A stretch of 64,000 nucleotides of DNA from positions 273,170 through 337,169 of the forward strand of contig NZ_VTUC01000038.1 in the NCBI RefSeq assembly GCF_008364555.1, written 5' to 3'. Made by a program: the position numbers and the translations under genes. Each line of letters starts with the position of its first letter. Position 1 is the first letter of the stretch. Shown here piece by piece: positions 9,548 to 17,657 of this stretch. Under the pieces are notes generated by a model. The model was not told where the DNA came from and did not search any database. It saw only the letters and a list, made by a program, of their open reading frames with translations. Source of the DNA: Enterobacter vonholyi (GTDB lineage Bacteria > Pseudomonadota > Gammaproteobacteria > Enterobacterales > Enterobacteriaceae).

Positions 9548-10013
9548 CCTTGTTCAGCCCGTACGCCGCGTCCAGCGCGCCGGGCGCCATGCGGGAGGTG
9601 ATCCCCAGACGGTTCCAGGCGTTGATCGCCACGATGGCGAAGTTCAGCTCTGAAATCTCGACGTCCGAGAAGTGCTCCGCCACGCTGCGGTACAGTGCAT
9701 CGCTTACGCCGTGAACGCCAATCTGGGTCAGCGCTTCGGTGAACGCCAGCGCCGCTTTCTCGCGGGCGCTGAACAGCGGGGACTCGCGCCAGGCCGCCAG
9801 ATGGTACAGGCGCAGCTCGCGCTCGCCGGCGATTTTGGCCTCTTTTGAGTGCATATCCAGACAGAACGTACAGCCGTTCAGCTGCGACACGCGAATGTCA
9901 ATCAGGTGCTTCAGCGCCGGGTCGATGGAGGTTTTTGCCACCTCCATGCTCAGGGCAGACAGCGCGTTGGCGAGGGCAGGTGTAACTTTATGGTGGTTAA
10001 CGCGAGTGCTCAT
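9534..10013 (-). CDS. Carboxymuconolactone decarboxylase-family (AhpD-like) protein
   Basis: A 159-residue all-helical protein with the AhpD-type redox motif CTFCLDMHSKEA (C48, C51, H55). Proteins of this group are alkylhydroperoxidase-like; the CxxC cysteines reduce a peroxide or a partner. Length fits the family. It is divergent from the MocR regulator at 10115, with a short intergenic region holding a TGTCATG/CATGACA inverted repeat, which suggests it is the regulator's target. Confidence 0.88.
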   Translation of the reverse strand: MSTRVNHHKVTPALANALSALSMEVAKTSIDPALKHLIDIRVSQLNGCTFCLDMHSKEAKIAGERELRLYHLAAWRESPLFSAREKAALAFTEALTQIGVHGVSDALYRSVAEHFSDVEISELNFAIVAINAWNRLGITSRMAPGALDAAYGLNKANLE

Positions 10014-10039
10014 TGTCTTTCCTCTTTTTGTGCGGCATG

Positions 10040-10076
10040 TGTCATGCGATGAGGCAAATCTACGCCGTTCATGACA
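10040..10076. promoter_or_regulatory. Inverted repeat between AhpD-like and MocR genes
   Basis: Seven-base perfect arms TGTCATG (10040-10046) and CATGACA (10070-10076) lie in the 101-base divergent promoter region, 30 bases apart start to start. The position suits a binding site for the adjacent MocR regulator. Binding is inferred. Confidence 0.4.
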
Positions 10077-10114
10077 TAGTAAAAAGATACAAAAAGCGTG
10101 AAATGAGGTAGGAC

Positions 10115-11503
10115 ATGAAGCCGGGCTATCACGAGATTTATTCCCGCTATCGCGACAACATCATGCGCGGCGTGCTGAAGCCGGGCGATAAGGTGCCTGC
10201 CATCCGCGTGCTAGCCGAAGAGCTAAAGGTGGCGCGTAAAACCGTCGAAACGGCGTATGCCATTCTGACGGGCGAAGGGTATCTGGTGAGCCAGGGGGCG
10301 CGCGGCACGCGGGTTAACCCGGACTTACTGTTGCCGGACAAGACAGCCCCCGCGGAACAGCCCACCGGCACGCTTCCGGCATCGCTCATCAGCCAGCGCG
10401 AGCGGGCGGGGTTTCTGCGCCCCGGCATCCCGGCCCTCGACAGCTTTCCATATAAAAAATGGCTGCTGCTGGCGGGCCAGGCGACGCGGGCCATGCGTCA
10501 GGAGGAGATGCTCAACCCGCCCGTTCTGGGCTGGTATCCGCTCCGCCAGGCCATCGCCAGCTATCTCAACATTTCGCGCGGGCTGTCCTGCAGCGCCGAA
10601 CAGGTGCTGATCACCAGCGGCTACAGCGGTAGCCTGCGGCTGATCCTCGACACCCTAGCCAGCCGCAGCGACAAGGTATTGTTTGAAGATCCGGGCTATT
10701 TTATGGGCCAGCAGCTGCTCAAGCGGATCGTGCCGCGCCTGCACACCGTGCCGGTCGATCGCTGCGGCATCGATACGGACTACCTGCTCCGCTACCATCG
10801 CGACGCACGTTTTGCTATCGTCACCCCGTCGCATCAGAGCCCGCTGGCGGTAACGCTCTCCCTGCCGCGCAAGCAGCAGCTGCTCGACTGGGCCAGCCAG
10901 AACGAGGCGTGGATTATCGAAGACGATTACGACGGGGAATTCCACTACACCCGCAAAGTGCTGCCGTCGCTGAAAAGCCTCGACCAGCACGACCGGGTGA
11001 TTTTTATGGGCACCTTCAGTAAAACAATCATGCCGTCGCTGCGCATGGGCTACGTGGTCATGCCCGCCAGCACCGTCGGAGCCTTTACCGACTGCGCGGA
11101 CATCACCACCAGCGGCCAGCCGGTGCTGACGCAAAAGATCCTCACCGCGTTTCTCAACGAAGGGCATTTTTTCCGTCATCTGAAAAAGATGCGCGCGCTG
11201 TATCAGACCCGCCGCGACTGGATGATTGCCGCCCTACAGAAGGTGTATGGCGATCTGTTTTTCACCGAGCAAAACGACGGCGGGATGCATATCGTGGCGT
11301 TCCTGACCAAAGGAAGCCGTGACCGGGAAGTGGCGCGCTGCTGGCAGGAACAGCAGCTGCAGGTCAATGCGCTCTCGGAGTGGTATCGCGGGTCGGGCAA
11401 ACGCTACGGACTGGTGATGGGCTATAACAACGTGCGGTCGTATCATGAGGCGCTGGACTTGCTGGAAAGGCCGAAGCGGCAGACGTTCGAGCTGTTGCGC
11501 TGA
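10115..11503 (+). CDS. MocR-type regulator (GntR HTH fused to aminotransferase fold)
   Basis: A 462-residue protein. Residues 1-70 form a GntR winged helix (GDKVPAIRVLAEELKVARKTVETAY); residues about 100-450 form a fold-type-I PLP-dependent aminotransferase domain with the Schiff-base lysine at K303 in GTFSKTIMP. MocR proteins usually act as PLP- or amino-acid-responsive regulators, not enzymes. It faces the AhpD-like gene and is the likely regulator of it. PdxR is the best-known relative, but no vitamin B6 genes lie nearby here. Confidence 0.88.
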   Translation: MKPGYHEIYSRYRDNIMRGVLKPGDKVPAIRVLAEELKVARKTVETAYAILTGEGYLVSQGARGTRVNPDLLLPDKTAPAEQPTGTLPASLISQRERAGFLRPGIPALDSFPYKKWLLLAGQATRAMRQEEMLNPPVLGWYPLRQAIASYLNISRGLSCSAEQVLITSGYSGSLRLILDTLASRSDKVLFEDPGYFMGQQLLKRIVPRLHTVPVDRCGIDTDYLLRYHRDARFAIVTPSHQSPLAVTLSLPRKQQLLDWASQNEAWIIEDDYDGEFHYTRKVLPSLKSLDQHDRVIFMGTFSKTIMPSLRMGYVVMPASTVGAFTDCADITTSGQPVLTQKILTAFLNEGHFFRHLKKMRALYQTRRDWMIAALQKVYGDLFFTEQNDGGMHIVAFLTKGSRDREVARCWQEQQLQVNALSEWYRGSGKRYGLVMGYNNVRSYHEALDLLERPKRQTFELLR

Positions 11504-11507
11504 ACAT

Positions 11508-11536
11508 CGCCGGGTGCGGCTGCGCCTTACCCGGCC
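11508..11536. repeat. REP-like palindromic element
   Basis: GCCGGGTGCGGCTGCGCC... with complementary outer arms GCCGGGT and ACCCGGC. It follows the MocR stop codon and belongs to the same repeat type as those at 5638, 33571 and 47324. Confidence 0.65.
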
Positions 11537-11542
11537 TGGGGT

Positions 11543-11704
11543 TTAAATATCATTGCGGGATAAACCAACGTCCTTCAGCTGCTCGTCGCTCATCTGGCTC
11601 AGGATGCGGCGGGTACGGTTGATGCGATACCAGTTGCAGATCGTTTTTCCGATCCACACAAACACGACGAACGAACGTTTTGAACGATTCTCGTAGAATT
11701 CCAT
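11543..11704 (-). CDS. DUF1127 small protein (YjiS-like)
   Basis: A 53-residue peptide beginning MEFYENRSKRSFVVFVWIG and ending in the DUF1127 core (NRTRRILSQMSDEQLKDVGL, then SRNDI). The arginine-rich helix plus the L-S-D-x-x-L-x-D-x-G-L pattern is diagnostic of this family, members of which have been linked to RNA binding and phosphate or metabolic regulation in other bacteria. An upstream AGGAGAG serves as ribosome binding site. It is divergent from the MocR gene at 11881, whose promoter region carries four ATACAGAT-type sites. Confidence 0.85.
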   Translation of the reverse strand: MEFYENRSKRSFVVFVWIGKTICNWYRINRTRRILSQMSDEQLKDVGLSRNDI

Positions 11705-11758
11705 GATGCTCTCCTCACTGTGCCAGTGGGGTTATCATCCCTGAAATCCACCCGTGCA

Positions 11759-11859
11759 ATACAGATGCAAAAACAGCTTTTGTTTAACATACAGATCCGC
11801 TAAAACAGTATCTGCATGCCAATTTTCGCAGCAATCTGTACTGGTTTTATAATCTGTAT
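11759..11859. promoter_or_regulatory. Array of ATACAGAT/ATCTGTAT sites
   Basis: Two copies of ATACAGAT (11759-11766 and 11789-11796) and two opposite-facing copies of the same word, ATCTGTAC at 11834 and ATCTGTAT at 11852, fill the divergent promoter region between the DUF1127 gene and the MocR gene. The two right-hand copies are 18 bases apart, within range of MocR direct-repeat operators. The right-hand copies lie just upstream of the MocR start, suggesting autoregulation. Confidence 0.5.
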
Positions 11860-11880
11860 GGTGAAAACAAAGGATACAGC

Positions 11881-13299
11881 ATGACGCGCTATCAACATCT
11901 CGCCAACCTTCTGGCAGAACGCATTCAACAAGGTCTGTATCGCAGCGGTGAACGTTTGCCGTCGGTGCGTGCGCTGAGCCAGGAGCACGGCGTGAGCATC
12001 AGCACCATACAGCAGGCCTACCAGATCCTCGAAAACCTCCAGTTGATAACCCCTCAGCCGCGCTCCGGCTATTTTGTCTCACCGCGAAAAGCCCAGCCGC
12101 CCGTCCCGGCGATGACGCGCCCGGTGCAGCGCCCCGTGGACGTTACCCAGTGGGATGAGGTGATGATGCTGCTGGACGCCCGCGCCGACAAAGAGATGAT
12201 CTCCTTTGGCGGCGGTTCGCCGGACATTAACCAGCCGAGCCTGAAGCCCCTGTGGCGCGAGATGAGCCGCATCGCACAGCATAACCCCGGCGAGATGCTG
12301 AGCTATGACGTGCTCGACGGGCGCCTGGAGCTGCGCGAGCAGATCGCGCGCCTGATGCTGGACGGCGGCTCCACCGTCTCGGCAAGCGACATTGTGATTA
12401 CCAACGGCTGCCACGGTGCGCTATCAATCGCCCTGCTCTCGGTATGCAAACCTGGAGATATCGTGGCGGTGGAATCGCCGTCGTTTCACGGCACCATGCA
12501 GATGCTGCGCGGGTTTGATATCAAGGCGATTGAAATTCCTACCGACTCTGAAACCGGGATCAGCATCGAAGCGTTGGAGCTGGCGCTGGAGCAGTGGCCG
12601 ATCAAAGCAGTGATTCTGGTGCCCAACTGCAATAACCCGCTCGGGTTTATCATGCCCGAAGCGCGGAAAAAGCAGGTGCTGGCCCTCGCCCAGCGGCACG
12701 ATATCGTGATTGTTGAGGATGACATTTACGGCGAGCTGGCGGCGGAGTACCCGCGCCCGCGCACCATTCATTCGATGGATATCGACGGACGCGTGATCCT
12801 CTGCAGCTCGTTTACCAAAACCGTGGCGCCGGGCCTGCGCGTCGGCTGGATTGTACCGGGACGCTACTACGACCGGGTGATGCACATGAAATACGCCGCC
12901 GGCGGGTTTAACGTGCCGGGCACGCAGATGGCGGTGGCGGCGTTTATTCGCGACGGTCATTACCATCGCCACGTGCGCCGCATGCGCCAGATTTATCAGC
13001 AGAATATGGAAACTTACACCTGCTGGGTACGGCAGTACTTTCCAGCAGAGATTTGCGTCACGCGCCCACAGGGCAGCTTCCTGCTGTGGATTGAGCTGCC
13101 GGAGAAGGTCGACATGGTGTGCGTCAGCAAGCAGCTGTGCCGGCTGAAGATCCAGGCCGCGGCCGGGTCGTTGTTTTCCGCCTCAGGGAAGTACCGCAAC
13201 TGCCTGCGGATCAACGTGGCGCTGCCGCCGACGGAGAAAAACCGCGAGGCGCTGAAGAAGCTGGGTGAAGCGATTGTGATTGCGATGGAGGAGGGCTAG
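11881..13299 (+). CDS. MocR-type regulator (GntR HTH fused to aminotransferase fold)
   Basis: A 472-residue protein with a GntR winged helix at residues 1-70 (GERLPSVRALSQEHGVSISTI) and an aminotransferase-like domain with the PLP lysine at K313 in SSFTKTVAP. It is not a close match to E. coli YdcR in my reading, although the architecture is the same. The promoter region contains repeated ATACAGAT words on both strands. Regulated genes are unknown; the divergent DUF1127 gene is the only obvious neighbour. Confidence 0.87.
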   Translation: MTRYQHLANLLAERIQQGLYRSGERLPSVRALSQEHGVSISTIQQAYQILENLQLITPQPRSGYFVSPRKAQPPVPAMTRPVQRPVDVTQWDEVMMLLDARADKEMISFGGGSPDINQPSLKPLWREMSRIAQHNPGEMLSYDVLDGRLELREQIARLMLDGGSTVSASDIVITNGCHGALSIALLSVCKPGDIVAVESPSFHGTMQMLRGFDIKAIEIPTDSETGISIEALELALEQWPIKAVILVPNCNNPLGFIMPEARKKQVLALAQRHDIVIVEDDIYGELAAEYPRPRTIHSMDIDGRVILCSSFTKTVAPGLRVGWIVPGRYYDRVMHMKYAAGGFNVPGTQMAVAAFIRDGHYHRHVRRMRQIYQQNMETYTCWVRQYFPAEICVTRPQGSFLLWIELPEKVDMVCVSKQLCRLKIQAAAGSLFSASGKYRNCLRINVALPPTEKNREALKKLGEAIVIAMEEG

Positions 13300-13312
13300 T
13301 GCGGCCTGATGC

Positions 13313-13350
13313 CCTCACCCCGCCCCTCTCCCACAGGGAGAGGGAGAAAA
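13313..13350. repeat. Intergenic GC-rich hairpin repeat (boxC-like)
   Basis: Perfect 9-base arms CCCTCTCCC (13324-13332) and GGGAGAGGG (13336-13344) around ACA, preceded by GCCCTCACCCCG. This word order is a common dispersed repeat in Enterobacteriaceae. It sits between convergent genes; no T-tract follows, so simple terminator function is doubtful. Confidence 0.6.
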
Positions 13351-13360
13351 TCGTGCCGCA

Positions 13361-14482
13361 TTACTCGTCGAAGTACCAGTACCCCTGATTAATCAGCCCG
13401 GTGAGCTCTTCGACAAACGCCGGGTTATTCAGCGCATCGCCCAGCTCGGCCTGGCCGAGTTCGGTGTAGCGGCACAGCGCATCCGCCGCCTTCGCGTCTA
13501 CCGTCTCCAGCTGTTCGCTGTTGATAAAGAAGCTGCCGTTGACGTTCAGCACGCGCAGGCCGCTCAGGCGAGACAGCGTTTCGCCGTCCTGCAGCGCGTC
13601 CAGCACCTCTTCCGGCGCGTAAGGCGGCTCGGCGGCGGCGATATCCAGCTCGTGGCGCGGGGTGGAGACAAAGCTGCCGAACCATTTTGTGAAATCTTCC
13701 GGCTGGCTAATCATGTCGATCATCATCTGACGAATGCGATCGAGCTCGTACTGCTCCACGCGGCCCGGGTGTTCGCGGCAGGTCAGATCCGGATCGCTGT
13801 AGTGCTCGCCGCCCAGATCGTTTTCCAGCGCGTAGTCGGCGAAGCTGCTGATCAGATCGCGGCCGTTCGGCCCGCGGAAGCCGACGGAGTAGTTAAGCGC
13901 CGTTTCATGGGTAAAGCCGTCGTGCGGGAATCCTGGCGGGATGTAGAGGATATCGCCCGGGGCCAGATCTTCGTCGATGATCGGCTCAAACGGATCGACA
14001 TGCAGCAGCGCCGGATGCGGGCAGAACTGACGCATCGGCAGCTTGTCGCCCACGCGCCAGCGGCGGCTGCCCATCCCCTGAATGATGAAAACATCGTACT
14101 GATCGATATGCGGACCCACGCCGCCGCCCGGCACGGAGAAGGAGATCATCAGATCGTCCAGACGCCAGTCCGGCAAAACGCGGAACGGACGCACCAGCTC
14201 CGCGGCGGGCATATGCCAGTGGTTCACCGCCTGCGCCAGCAGCGACCAGCCGGTTTCGCCCAGATCGTCGAAGTGCTCAAACGGACCATTGCTGGCCTGC
14301 CATTTACCGTTGAAATGGCTCACCAGACGGCTATCGACCTCCGGCTCCATCGCCAGCCCTGCCAGCTCGTCCGGGGTAATCGGATCGACAAAATTCGGGA
14401 AGGCATTTTTCAGCACGACGGGTTGTTTTTGCCAGTATTTCTCAAGAAATTCCGGCCAGTTCAGGTTCAGTTGATACGCCAT
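13361..14482 (-). CDS. roxA: Ribosomal protein uL16 arginine 3-hydroxylase RoxA
   Basis: A 373-residue 2-oxoglutarate- and Fe(II)-dependent oxygenase matching E. coli YcfD/RoxA, which hydroxylates an arginine of ribosomal protein L16. The JmjC-type metal ligands are visible: H125 and D127 in GPHIDQYD and H187 in PPGFPHDGF. A C-terminal dimerisation and winged-helix region follows (about 210-373). The ATG at 14482 (MAYQLNL) is the family start; the frame also allows MLP three codons earlier. In E. coli the gene is near phoPQ; here its neighbours are a MocR regulator and the srf locus. Confidence 0.92.
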   Translation of the reverse strand: MAYQLNLNWPEFLEKYWQKQPVVLKNAFPNFVDPITPDELAGLAMEPEVDSRLVSHFNGKWQASNGPFEHFDDLGETGWSLLAQAVNHWHMPAAELVRPFRVLPDWRLDDLMISFSVPGGGVGPHIDQYDVFIIQGMGSRRWRVGDKLPMRQFCPHPALLHVDPFEPIIDEDLAPGDILYIPPGFPHDGFTHETALNYSVGFRGPNGRDLISSFADYALENDLGGEHYSDPDLTCREHPGRVEQYELDRIRQMMIDMISQPEDFTKWFGSFVSTPRHELDIAAAEPPYAPEEVLDALQDGETLSRLSGLRVLNVNGSFFINSEQLETVDAKAADALCRYTELGQAELGDALNNPAFVEELTGLINQGYWYFDE

Positions 14483-14813
14483 GGGTAGCACCAGTGAGAA
14501 GGGAAACAGGCGCGATTATGGAAGAGAGCAAGCGGAAGTGCTTTGTCGTGGGTCAAGCGCAGATGATTTGCCTGCCACGCGCGTGTTGGCAATGATAAAC
14601 CTGGTCATTAGGTGAAGTGGTATTAAAGTAAAACTTAAATGATAATTTTTCCTGAACCTTTTCCCCTGTCCGATGTTTACTTTTACTCAAGACATCTTAC
14701 CTCTTAAAACTGGTAGTTTTTTAATTTTAAGAACAAGATTAGTATTAGAGATTGTCATTTTTTATATTTAGCTCTAAGCTATTTTCTTTTGCATACCTGG
14801 CTCATTAAAGGCA
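14483..14813. other. AT-rich intergenic region upstream of the srf locus
   Basis: No convincing gene is seen. GC content drops sharply compared with the roxA side. The region must hold the roxA promoter on one strand and the promoter of the vWA gene on the other. Confidence 0.6.
14752..14780 (+). promoter_or_regulatory. Candidate sigma-70 promoter for the vWA gene
   Basis: TTGTCA (14752-14757, five of six matches to the -35 consensus) is followed 17 bases later by TAAGCT (14775-14780, a weak -10). Transcription would start near 14787, about 27 bases before the ATG at 14814. The -10 match is poor, so this is only a candidate. Confidence 0.3.
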
Positions 14814-16034
14814 ATGATTAGAATCACAAGGACCGTTGAGAGCGAACATTGCTTACAAGAATATATTTCAACGTTTTCTGTCGTAAATAATCTTATTGAC
14901 CGACACCTTTCTAAAACTTATCTAAATCTTTTTGCCCGCCCTCAGCAGGCTGAAGATGGTGCGGTTGAATGGTATAGCGAAATAAATGGTAAACCCCAAC
15001 GCTTTAACGCTTTAAACGTCGTTGAGCGAGACAAAATCGCCATACTCCTCTCACAAAAGCTGGCGGCACTCACTCAACTTCATCAAACACTCTCGACTAG
15101 CGCGCAGACTTCTCCCGAAACACTGCAGTTACTGGCAAAAATAGCCAGACAGCCCTCACCAGAAAGAATATGGATCGTTGACGGTCAGCCTGTGATTACA
15201 GGCTGGGACATCATGCCGGCAACTAAGTTGCCGGCAGAACAGCTGCCTAAAAAGCGTGGGTGGTTATGGCTGGGGCTTTTAGCGCTGGCTCTGCTTCTGG
15301 CTCTTGTTCTCCTGCGCGGCTGCTGGCCGACTGTCAAAGTAGTCACTCCTGCCGTTTCTCCCGTCCAGCCAGCCCCTGAGCATCAGGTCAAAATGCTCTG
15401 CCCGGCACAGCGGACAAAACAGCAGGCACCTGAAATGGTTATTATTTTTGATGCTTCTGGCTCTATGGCCATGAGCATGGATGCCACACCAGAAGAGATA
15501 ATGCGGTGGATGCAGGATAAACCTGTACCCGGTATCGATCGTGAACCTCGCCGCATTACGCTCGCGCATCAATCCGCTAAACACATTATCGATGACGTGC
15601 CAAATGACATGGACATTAGCCTTATTGCCGCAGCTAACTGCCACCAGGTGAGCGCAACTCCGGCTTTCCTGCCGGAACAACGCGCTGAGCTAAAAAAGTT
15701 AATTGATAAAATCCAGCCGGTGGGTAAAACCGCTCTGGCAGAGGCGTTAGAAGAGGCGGGGAAACGAGTTAATGGCGTTGACCGTGATGCCATAATTCTA
15801 CTGGTGACGGATGGGGAAGAGACATGCGGAGGCTCGCCTTGCGATGTCGCGCTTGAGCTAAAAAAACGTAAGCCCCGATTACAGGTTAATGTTGTCGATA
15901 TCATGAATACCGGCGCCGGAAACTGTATTGCCAGCAATACAGGTGGAAAGGTATTTGCTGTCAATAATACGCAGGAATTTAATAAGATGATGAACAACGC
16001 CGTGAAGGAATATATACCGCAGGGTTGTGACTAA
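14814..16034 (+). CDS. Membrane-anchored vWA-domain protein of the srf locus
   Basis: A 406-residue protein in three parts. Residues 1-148 are a cytoplasmic domain resembling that of SrfA (WYSEINGK near 53 and IWIVDGQPVITGW near 119-131). A membrane helix follows (about 149-168), ending in LLRGC. Residues about 205-400 are a periplasmic von Willebrand A domain with the MIDAS motif DASGS (213-217) and LLVTDGEE near 325. Four or more cysteines suit an oxidising periplasm. The layout resembles PpkA, in which a cytoplasmic kinase is tied to a periplasmic vWA domain, but there is no kinase here. The spacing from AAAGG to ATG is short, so the start is not certain. A terminator separates it from srfA. 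Confidence 0.82.
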   Translation: MIRITRTVESEHCLQEYISTFSVVNNLIDRHLSKTYLNLFARPQQAEDGAVEWYSEINGKPQRFNALNVVERDKIAILLSQKLAALTQLHQTLSTSAQTSPETLQLLAKIARQPSPERIWIVDGQPVITGWDIMPATKLPAEQLPKKRGWLWLGLLALALLLALVLLRGCWPTVKVVTPAVSPVQPAPEHQVKMLCPAQRTKQQAPEMVIIFDASGSMAMSMDATPEEIMRWMQDKPVPGIDREPRRITLAHQSAKHIIDDVPNDMDISLIAAANCHQVSATPAFLPEQRAELKKLIDKIQPVGKTALAEALEEAGKRVNGVDRDAIILLVTDGEETCGGSPCDVALELKKRKPRLQVNVVDIMNTGAGNCIASNTGGKVFAVNNTQEFNKMMNNAVKEYIPQGCD

Positions 16035-16069
16035 CACATTAGAGAAAATGAATACATTGCCAGAAATAT

Positions 16070-16092
16070 AGTTTCACAGCGAAACTTTTTTT
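16070..16092 (+). terminator. Rho-independent terminator after the vWA gene
   Basis: Stem AGTTTC/GAAACT with a five-base loop, followed directly by seven T residues (16086-16092). It lies 36 bases after the stop codon of the vWA gene, so srfA probably has its own promoter in the following 190 bases. Confidence 0.75.
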
Positions 16093-16131
16093 GCGGTAAT
16101 CGGATATGCGCACGTCCCAATAATAAGTTTA

Positions 16132-16145
16132 GTTTAGGTCTAAAC
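16132..16145. promoter_or_regulatory. Palindrome upstream of srfA
   Basis: GTTTAG-GT-CTAAAC: perfect six-base arms around two bases, about 140 bases before the srfA start and just after the terminator. It may be an operator for the srf operon. No regulator can be assigned. Confidence 0.35.
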
Positions 16146-16283
16146 GTTTTCGGCCACTTGCCGATAATACTCAATATTTTGTTGCCATAAACAAATGACG
16201 CAGATTACCAGGCGTATTTGCGGCGTCCTTTTCCACAGTGGAACCAGCTTTCACTTGTTCGTTTAACAGCAAAGGCATGCAGC

Positions 16284-17657
16284 GTGAAAGAAATTTTTCT
16301 ATGCAGTGACAAGCTCGATAAATATCAGTCGATGGGTGAGAATGGACAGGCAGTATATATTTCCGCATTACAGCTGCGTGAAACCCTACGACTTAGAAAA
16401 CAAACGGCGGTTGCTGACACTTTAGCCATCCCGCAAATCAGCGAGCATGGCGATCGAATCGACTGGTATGCCCCGCTGGCCGGTGACGTTATTCCATGGA
16501 CGGCCGCAACGGAAGCTGAGCGCCAGGCCGCGCTCGCGCAACTCGAAACCACCCATGCAGCGTTTCGCCAGATAAGTAATGAATTTGCCCAAAGCCAGCA
16601 GCCGGAACGCCGGCTCTTTGGGAAATTACTTGAAAAAGCGATGCAATTCCCCGATCAGCAGCACGTGTGGCTGGTAGGTGGAAAGCCGGTCATCAGTTTT
16701 TGGGGATTTGTGAACGCCACTAAACAGGCCCGCATCGAGCCGCTAGACTGTTTGCGTCCAATATCTACAGCCTTGCCTCCGCAATCAGCAAGTATTGAAC
16801 CGGTGATACCAGAACGCACCTTTACGCATCAAAGGCCCGCCAAAAGACGCTGGTGGTTGCTCTTACCCGCATGGTTGCGTTGGCTACTGCCGCTACTTCT
16901 GTTACTCCTTTTAGCGCTACTGTTCTTACGGGGTTGCATGCCAGGCATAACGATCCCTGGTATTTCATCTTCTGTACCCGCTTTGCCCGCGCCCCACCTT
17001 CCAACAGCCGAATCTCTTGCGCCGTCGTCAAGGGCCATCATCAGCACAACAACGTCTAAGGCGAACCTGCATTCGACAACGGGCAGTGAGATTTTAAGCG
17101 CCACGGGCACTTCACTCACAACGTCACAAGAGCAATCAGCATTACAAACGCCGTCACAAAGCGCAGCAGCAACGGCATCTGCTGTGGATCCTGCGTCAGC
17201 CACGAATAGCCCTCATCCCGGCGGAACAGTACCTGCTCTCGAAGCGCCATCAGCCAATACCTCAGCTGGTGCTAAAGTCCCGTTGACCCTGCCTGCATCT
17301 TCACTGGCACAAGGAAATACCCGTTTTCTGGACGGGAACTGGCACGCAGGGGCTGGTATTCAGGATCAACGCACAGGAAAGCCCCTTAGTCTGAGTTACC
17401 AAATCAATGACGGTAAGGGCGAAGTACAGATGATCCGTGGCGACGGTGTGACCTGTCGTGGCGCGGTCAATGCGGCCATTCAGTCAGGTCATCTCGCCAT
17501 TAACAATCAGGGAGAAGCACAGTGCTCCGATGGCTCACGCTACCAAATGCCAGAAATTCTGTGTGCTCCCGGCGCGCAAAACATTGCGAATTGCAAAGGC
17601 CGTTACGACGCCAAAACACTTTTCCCTATTTCGATGAAGCAGGAGGCAAGTCAGTAA
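16284..17657 (+). CDS. srfA: SrfA-family protein
   Basis: A 457-residue protein counted from a GTG start at 16284 (KEIFLCSDKLDKYQSMGENGQ follows), the start that matches SrfA proteins; an ATG at 16218 gives 22 extra residues of no obvious similarity. Residues 1-155 form a cytoplasmic domain (IDWYAPLAGD near 59 and VWLVGGKPVISFW at 128-140). A very hydrophobic helix (about 191-215) ends in FLRGC. A Ser/Thr/Ala-rich linker (about 225-360) leads to a C-terminal domain with cysteines (DGVTCRGAV, EAQCSDGS). SrfA, SrfB and SrfC were named in Salmonella as SsrB-regulated factors. It is the first gene of a packed operon; srfB starts at the next base. Confidence 0.85.
   Translation: MKEIFLCSDKLDKYQSMGENGQAVYISALQLRETLRLRKQTAVADTLAIPQISEHGDRIDWYAPLAGDVIPWTAATEAERQAALAQLETTHAAFRQISNEFAQSQQPERRLFGKLLEKAMQFPDQQHVWLVGGKPVISFWGFVNATKQARIEPLDCLRPISTALPPQSASIEPVIPERTFTHQRPAKRRWWLLLPAWLRWLLPLLLLLLLALLFLRGCMPGITIPGISSSVPALPAPHLPTAESLAPSSRAIISTTTSKANLHSTTGSEILSATGTSLTTSQEQSALQTPSQSAAATASAVDPASATNSPHPGGTVPALEAPSANTSAGAKVPLTLPASSLAQGNTRFLDGNWHAGAGIQDQRTGKPLSLSYQINDGKGEVQMIRGDGVTCRGAVNAAIQSGHLAINNQGEAQCSDGSRYQMPEILCAPGAQNIANCKGRYDAKTLFPISMKQEASQ

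Noticed and set aside
16218..16283. Upstream ATG for srfA giving 22 more residues
   Set aside because: The extra residues do not look like SrfA N-termini, while the GTG at 16284 leads directly into the conserved start.
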